Positions 63,401 through 64,000 of a DNA stretch of 64,000 bases are shown one piece after another. How positions within the stretch are numbered: the first letter of the stretch is position 1; every line of letters starts with the position of its first letter. The notes under the pieces are model-generated. The model searched no databases and was not told where the DNA came from. It was given only the letters and a program-made list of their open reading frames with translations. This DNA is from Baylisascaris procyonis (lineage: Eukaryota; Nematoda; Chromadorea; Rhabditida; Ascarididae): positions 372,001-436,000 of the forward strand of contig JAZARR010000105.1 of the NCBI GenBank assembly GCA_037389465.1. Direction: 5' to 3'. The translations under genes were made by a program, and so were the position numbers.

Positions 63401-63974
63401 GCTTTCAACTAAGCAAGAAAACAACAAGAAAGATCAGACAGAGACTGAGAAAAAAATTAAACGAAAGAAGCGAAGAATTTAAAGAATTTTGCAGCCTAGT
63501 GACTCCCACGAATCAGCCGTCGGCTGAGAGCATAGCCAAGTGCGGATAATCGTAGATAAGAAGCTCATCTACACTCTTCTTTCAAAAAAAAAAAAAAAAG
63601 AAAACAGCAACAACCTCGTAAAACCTACAGCACAACGTTCTACTCTACGACATACATATCCAGCATACGAAGTTCTTAGGTGAGACAAGATTAGAGAAGA
63701 CAGGGCGAAGTAAACAAATAGAGAGGATAAAAGATGGATCACATAACATAAGATGCACGCCTACATGGACAAGATATTTTTCGTTTGATTATTAAAATCA
63801 CAGTTTACAATGACCTCATTTCTATTCTCAGATAGATGTGCTTGCAATGAATAAAAAATGACAGATCACAAGAGAAGCGTAACAAACCAGAAAGGCGACT
63901 GGCTTCGCATCTGGCTGCTTCAACAGCTCCCCTTCGTTTTATTGGCTGCAGGATGCTCGGTCGTTCCTTCTTGC
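36212..63974 (-). CDS. DIP2: DIP2, disco-interacting protein 2 (33 visible exons, 5' end outside window)
   Basis: This is a conserved eukaryotic protein with two tandem AMP-binding (FAAL-like adenylate-forming) domains. DIP2 proteins have been linked to diacylglycerol homeostasis and, in animals, to neuronal and axon morphology. The 33 exons below join in phase with AG/GT borders to about 1,480 codons ending in a stop at 36212..36214. Vertebrate DIP2 is about 1,550 residues, so roughly the first 80 to 100 residues (the DMAP1-binding domain) lie beyond 64000. Counting from the first visible codon, the linker covers residues 1-200, AMP-binding domain 1 about 205-800 (exons 7-20) and domain 2 about 890-1470 (exons 22-33). 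The glycine-rich nucleotide loops are divergent (TTDREGSVKG in domain 1, VSTTGQLAG in domain 2), as is usual for this family. The C-terminus DPIYVAYNM is the family's typical ending. No AATAAA occurs on this strand within about 650 bp of the stop; a TATAAA variant sits at 35855-35860. Confidence 0.97.
36808..36931 (-). CDS. DIP2: DIP2 exon 32
   Basis: Acceptor ATTGTAG, donor GTTGGT; 2 nt in, 2 out. It contains VVGALDETMMLRGMRYHPVD and SVIRAHKKI, conserved in the C-terminal subdomain of domain 2. Confidence 0.98.
37817..37905 (-). CDS. DIP2: DIP2 exon 31 (hinge motif of domain 2)
   Basis: Acceptor CGTTCAG, donor GTAAAA; 1 nt in, 1 out. It contains YARTGYLGFLRQTQS, the domain 2 counterpart of the Y-x-T-G-D motif. 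Confidence 0.97.
38537..38700 (-). CDS. DIP2: DIP2 exon 30
   Basis: Acceptor GTTTCAG, donor GTTAGT; phase 0 in, 2 nt out. It contains VVIANPETKGQCADSHLGEI and AAGYFTVYGDE, the 'GEIWV' region of domain 2. Confidence 0.98.
38810..38953 (-). CDS. DIP2: DIP2 exon 29
   Basis: Acceptor TTTTAAG, donor GTACAG, phase 0 at both ends. It contains SPDPATVYVDARALRNDRV and LMESGK. Confidence 0.98.
39336..39459 (-). CDS. DIP2: DIP2 exon 28
   Basis: Acceptor GTTTCAG, donor GTAAGG; 1 nt in, 0 out. It contains VRTCVVVAEERPR and RAVSTSFGCR, both highly conserved in DIP2. Confidence 0.98.
39571..39625. repeat. 23-bp direct repeat in a DIP2 intron, one mismatch
   Basis: CCTCCTAGCCCTT(G/C)CGCCTTTGT occurs at 39571-39593 and 39603-39625, period 32 bp, inside the intron between exons 27 and 28. 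Confidence 0.85.
40183..40282 (-). CDS. DIP2: DIP2 exon 27
   Basis: Acceptor TATTTAG, donor GTTAGC; 2 nt in, 2 out. It contains RDTFCSYGVMELC and ILKEKGVSLS. Confidence 0.97.
40881..40972 (-). CDS. DIP2: DIP2 exon 26
   Basis: Acceptor TTTTTAG, donor GTAGGT; 1 nt in, 1 out. It contains VYSGHHSILIPPSEVEQNPA, near-identical to vertebrate DIP2. Confidence 0.98.
41769..41941 (-). CDS. DIP2: DIP2 exon 25 (A3-like loop of domain 2)
   Basis: Acceptor ATTGCAG, donor GTAGAG; phase 0 in, 2 nt out. It contains DFSVSTTGQLAG and CFDPYCGLGFSLWCL; the first is the nucleotide-loop counterpart in domain 2. Confidence 0.98.
42430..42531 (-). CDS. DIP2: DIP2 exon 24
   Basis: Acceptor CTTAAG, donor GTCAGT, phase 0 at both ends. 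It contains AWPTILDVDDVP, matching TWPxILDTDDLP, and ends in CYL before the DFSVSTTG loop of exon 25. Confidence 0.95.
43083..43249 (-). CDS. DIP2: DIP2 exon 23
   Basis: Acceptor TTGCAG, donor GTGGGA; 2 nt in, 0 out. It contains CIRPPHPQNLQTTLPTVRM, matching VRPPHPQNxxTTLPTVxM. A longer open frame in another register overlaps it and is a shadow. Confidence 0.97.
43611..43854 (-). CDS. DIP2: DIP2 exon 22 (start of AMP-binding domain 2)
   Basis: Acceptor TTTGCAG, donor GTGAGC; phase 0 in, 1 nt out. It contains LRQRAQASPDHILF and GDHVALIFPPGIDLIAAFYG, diagnostic for the start of domain 2. Confidence 0.98.
44346..44573 (-). CDS. DIP2: DIP2 exon 21 (inter-domain segment)
   Basis: Acceptor ATTGCAG, donor GTTGTT, phase 0 at both ends. 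It contains TPLGGIHVSETRQRF, LMCPHSCVINLPKPR and GRDMG. This conserved linker joins the two adenylate-forming domains. Confidence 0.98.
44574..45820 (-). other. DIP2 intron 20 (1.25 kb), no gene recognised
   Basis: The longest intron in the 3' half of the gene. It has several variants of TTCTCAAA / TTTCTCGAAA on both strands between about 44,930 and 45,310. A plus-strand open frame at 44828-45037 has no family resemblance and no supporting splice sites. Confidence 0.4.
45821..45910 (-). CDS. DIP2: DIP2 exon 20
   Basis: Acceptor CTTTCAG, donor GTTGCT, phase 0 at both ends. It contains WMSRVLQAIDSIHQVG and CLALVPPNHLPK, almost identical to vertebrate DIP2; ends domain 1. Confidence 0.98.
46517..46614 (-). 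CDS. DIP2: DIP2 exon 19
   Basis: Acceptor ATTGCAG, donor GTATGG; 2 nt in, 0 out. It contains RIAVFSVRVLRDERICIVAE. The same frame stays open for about 51 codons upstream into the intron, to a second possible acceptor (GTGTAG) at 46769. Confidence 0.97.
47170..47293 (-). CDS. DIP2: DIP2 exon 18
   Basis: Acceptor ATTGCAG, donor GTGAGT; phase 0 in, 1 nt out. It contains GLVFVVGS and VSGRQHSADDLIATVLAVEP, the conserved start of the C-terminal subdomain of domain 1. Confidence 0.98.
48330..48410 (-). CDS. DIP2: DIP2 exon 17 (hinge region of domain 1)
   Basis: Acceptor CTTGCAG, donor GTAAGT, phase 0 at both ends. It contains YVRSGLLGFLGP, the counterpart of IRTGLLGFVGP; the usual Thr is Ser here. 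It corresponds to the Y-x-T-G-D motif region of adenylate-forming enzymes. Confidence 0.96.
48488..48649 (-). CDS. DIP2: DIP2 exon 16
   Basis: Acceptor ATTTAAG, donor GTTTTT, phase 0 at both ends. It contains DAGQVIPGG and LCRADEVGEICLY, matching VMPGG and LCRTDEIGELCV. The donor is weak, but the phase and conserved residues support it. Confidence 0.95.
49125..49242 (-). CDS. DIP2: DIP2 exon 15
   Basis: Acceptor ATTCTAG, donor GTGCTT; 1 nt in, 0 out. It contains GRGVLSMSALSHSVVRVD, matching GRGVLSMHGLTYGVIRVD of vertebrate DIP2. Confidence 0.95.
49399..49633 (-). CDS. DIP2: DIP2 exon 14
   Basis: Acceptor TTTCAG, donor GTACAT; 2 nt in, 2 out. It contains VKSRDLHWGLL, VLVADGANPWSLSSCD and CPCAGSSETGTISLR, all hallmarks of DIP2 domain 1. 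Confidence 0.98.
50451..50544 (-). CDS. DIP2: DIP2 exon 13
   Basis: Acceptor ATTTCAG, donor CAAG/GTCCGT; phase 0 in, 1 nt out. It contains VIFVPYSLMKINPASW. The nearby AG/GTATCA donor was rejected because only GTCCGT restores the conserved RYQAK...VKSRD junction with exon 14. Confidence 0.95.
51192..51288 (-). CDS. DIP2: DIP2 exon 12
   Basis: Acceptor TTTGCAG, donor GTTTGT; 1 nt in, 0 out. It contains MVSVLDFKREAGLWHSVL, matching NVLDFKKDxGLWHGIL of other DIP2 proteins. Confidence 0.97.
51894..52030 (-). CDS. DIP2: DIP2 exon 11 (A3-like loop of domain 1)
   Basis: Acceptor CTTGTAG, chosen because an in-frame TAG is part of it; donor GTTTGT; phase 0 in, 2 nt out. It contains SKPSKDW and VAYVEYTTDREGSVKGV, the divergent nucleotide-binding loop of domain 1. 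Confidence 0.96.
52593..52793 (-). CDS. DIP2: DIP2 exon 10
   Basis: Acceptor ATTTCAG, donor GTAAGT, phase 0 at both ends. It contains QQLGFLLGSCGVKVALTSD and KGWPRLVW. A Thr/Ala/Ser-rich insertion of about 15 residues (AHTNTTATALAS), absent from vertebrate DIP2, sits in the middle. Confidence 0.98.
52882..52983 (-). CDS. DIP2: DIP2 exon 9
   Basis: Acceptor TTGCAG, donor GTACGT, phase 0 at both ends. It contains LVAFYGCLLAGVIPVPVEV, a strongly conserved helix and loop of adenylate-forming domains. Confidence 0.98.
53228..53278. repeat. Imperfect 21-bp direct repeat (30-bp period) in a DIP2 intron
   Basis: GTTTATAAAT followed six bases later by CCATTT, present twice, at 53228-53248 and 53258-53278. 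Confidence 0.6.
53865..53980 (-). CDS. DIP2: DIP2 exon 8
   Basis: Acceptor TTTACAG, donor GTAAGT; 2 nt in, 0 out. It contains KLLSRATKVAYMLL and CKSGDRVAL, matching the 'RSxKVAY...PGDRVALV' segment of domain 1. Confidence 0.97.
54547..54750 (-). CDS. DIP2: DIP2 exon 7 (start of AMP-binding domain 1)
   Basis: Acceptor TTTGTTGCAG, donor GTAAAG; 2 nt in, 1 out. It contains PTSLPRSIDSALHRYG and FSLTYG, matching the start of the first adenylate-forming domain. Confidence 0.96.
55175..55232 (-). CDS. DIP2: DIP2 exon 6 (RPKKKPLHEYY)
   Basis: Acceptor TTTGCAG, donor GTGAGA; phase 0 in, 1 nt out. It encodes RPKKKPLHEYYNDDDAELE, the counterpart of RPKRPPLREFF in vertebrate DIP2. Either exon 5 or the long segment at 55308..56327 can join it in frame. 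Confidence 0.95.
55233..55307 (-). other. 75-bp in-frame, stop-free intron between the alternative exon and DIP2 exon 6
   Basis: Bounded by GTAAGA and TTTGCAG. Its length is a multiple of three and the reading frame crosses it without a stop, so retention would add 25 residues and keep frame with exon 6. It is the shortest intron seen here. It also explains why the open frame runs from 56327 to 55137 without interruption. Confidence 0.6.
55308..56327 (-). CDS. Probable alternative first coding exon of DIP2 (340 codons, disordered)
   Basis: A 340-codon open frame begins at ATG 56325..56327, with an in-frame TAA six bases upstream and A at position -3. It ends at donor CGG/GTAAGA in phase 0, exactly the phase of DIP2 exon 6, 75 bp downstream. 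The product is low in hydrophobic residues and rich in Ser, Thr, His, Glu and Gln (ARYVHTEHVDWKEMATH, NRHHRHHSVDK, SSDSADESVEAML); no known domain is visible. Canonical DIP2 would skip it, since exon 5 joins exon 6 directly. No good polypyrimidine acceptor precedes it, which favours an alternative promoter over a cassette exon. A strong donor at about 56705 (minus-strand AA/GTAAGG) could end an upstream non-coding exon. It could instead be a separate nested gene. Confidence 0.5.
56328..59865 (-). other. DIP2 intron, upstream part (possible promoter region of the alternative exon)
   Basis: This is the larger part of the 4.6-kb intron between exons 5 and 6. The stretch 56600-56960 is less AT-rich and holds a minus-strand open frame with Arg-rich composition and a good donor (AA/GTAAGG) near 56705. 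It may be a 5' untranslated exon of the alternative transcript. A short (TCTG)4 repeat is at 58196-58211. Nothing else recognisable. Confidence 0.3.
58196..58211. repeat. (TCTG)4 microsatellite
   Basis: Four perfect TCTG units in the large DIP2 intron. Confidence 0.9.
59866..59921 (-). CDS. DIP2: DIP2 exon 5 (KIQQLL motif)
   Basis: A 56-nt exon with acceptor ATTGCAG and donor GTTCGC; 2 nt in, 0 out. It encodes KPAKVSLKIQQLLHSLQ, matching the conserved VSxKIQQLVNTL motif directly upstream of the first AMP-binding domain. An alternative acceptor further upstream (CTGCAG at 59961) would not fit the phase of exon 4. Confidence 0.88.
59988..60045 (-). repeat. Polypyrimidine tract on the minus strand (purine run on plus)
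   Basis: About 58 bases of G and A on plus. It reads as CTTCC/CTCCC on the transcribed strand of DIP2, about 70 bp upstream of exon 5. Confidence 0.6.
61147..61327 (-). CDS. DIP2: DIP2 exon 4 (acidic linker)
   Basis: Acceptor ATTTTAG, donor GTAAGT; phase 0 in, 1 nt out. It codes for 60 residues rich in Asp, Glu, Asn and Ala (for example DIETAVEIDNEGTKLSEDV). It is not conserved in sequence with vertebrate DIP2 but sits in the expected place and phase. Confidence 0.8.
61757..61845 (-). CDS. DIP2: DIP2 exon 3 (linker)
   Basis: Acceptor TTTCAG, donor GTAGGT; 2 nt in, 0 out. It contains RAPPPDVTSGAA, which resembles the SAPPDVTTYTSE segment of vertebrate DIP2. The other two frames of this exon do not fit the neighbouring phases. 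Confidence 0.75.
62923..63030 (-). CDS. DIP2: DIP2 exon 2 (Ser/Asp/Glu-rich linker)
   Basis: Acceptor TTTCAG, donor GTATGT; 2 nt in, 1 nt out, in phase with exon 1. It contains SSSEDESLFGS, the counterpart of the SSGSEDEGS motif in vertebrate DIP2. Serine- and arginine-rich, probably disordered. Confidence 0.85.
63888..63974 (-). CDS. DIP2: DIP2 exon 1 of those visible (linker after DMAP1-binding domain)
   Basis: Acceptor TTTCAG, donor GTTTGT. The exon completes a codon with 2 nt and leaves 1 nt. It reads KKERPSILQPIKRRGAVEAA, matching the basic KERK...KRRS stretch that follows the DMAP1-binding domain in other DIP2 proteins. Earlier exons lie off the right edge. Confidence 0.8.
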
Positions 63975-64000
63975 CTGAAACACAGACTCGCCCGATGAAT

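Noticed and set aside
1..64000. CRISPR arrays, rRNA, prophage, bacterial operons or toxin genes
   Set aside because: No regularly spaced repeats, no conserved rRNA motifs and no tightly packed open frames. The window is eukaryotic.

Overview
The window is nuclear DNA from an animal. It is AT-rich, has long introns, contains no operon-like tiling of open frames, and carries one large, clearly recognisable metazoan gene split into many small exons. Splice acceptors are short (TTTCAG, TTGCAG, TTTTAG, some TTAAG), which suggests an invertebrate of nematode type. The species cannot be fixed from the sequence alone.

Right half (36212 to the right edge, minus strand): one gene, DIP2 (disco-interacting protein 2). 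I placed 33 coding exons by eye. Every junction uses AG/GT sites, all reading phases agree, and the joined frame of about 1,480 codons stays open to a stop at 36212. The protein has tandem AMP-binding (FAAL-like) domains preceded by a disordered linker. The N-terminal exons, which should encode the DMAP1-binding domain, lie beyond position 64000.

Inside the DIP2 intron between exons 5 and 6 lies a separate 340-codon open segment (55308..56327). It begins with an ATG just after an in-frame stop and ends at a strong donor in the right phase for exon 6. It looks like an alternative first coding exon, and so an alternative N-terminus lacking the DMAP1-binding region. The 75-bp intron that follows it is a multiple of three and has no stop, so it can also be retained.

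Left half (1 to 36211): gene-poor. I found a few splice-bounded, phase-compatible candidate exons on the minus strand (7429..12063; 19863..21206; 21762..21799; 26392..26456) that I could not assign to a family. The rest holds simple repeats, polypyrimidine tracts, short local duplications and a few GC-richer patches with stem-loops (about 10.77 kb, 32.14 kb and 33.12 kb). No tRNA, rRNA, CRISPR array, intact transposon or bacterial gene was seen.
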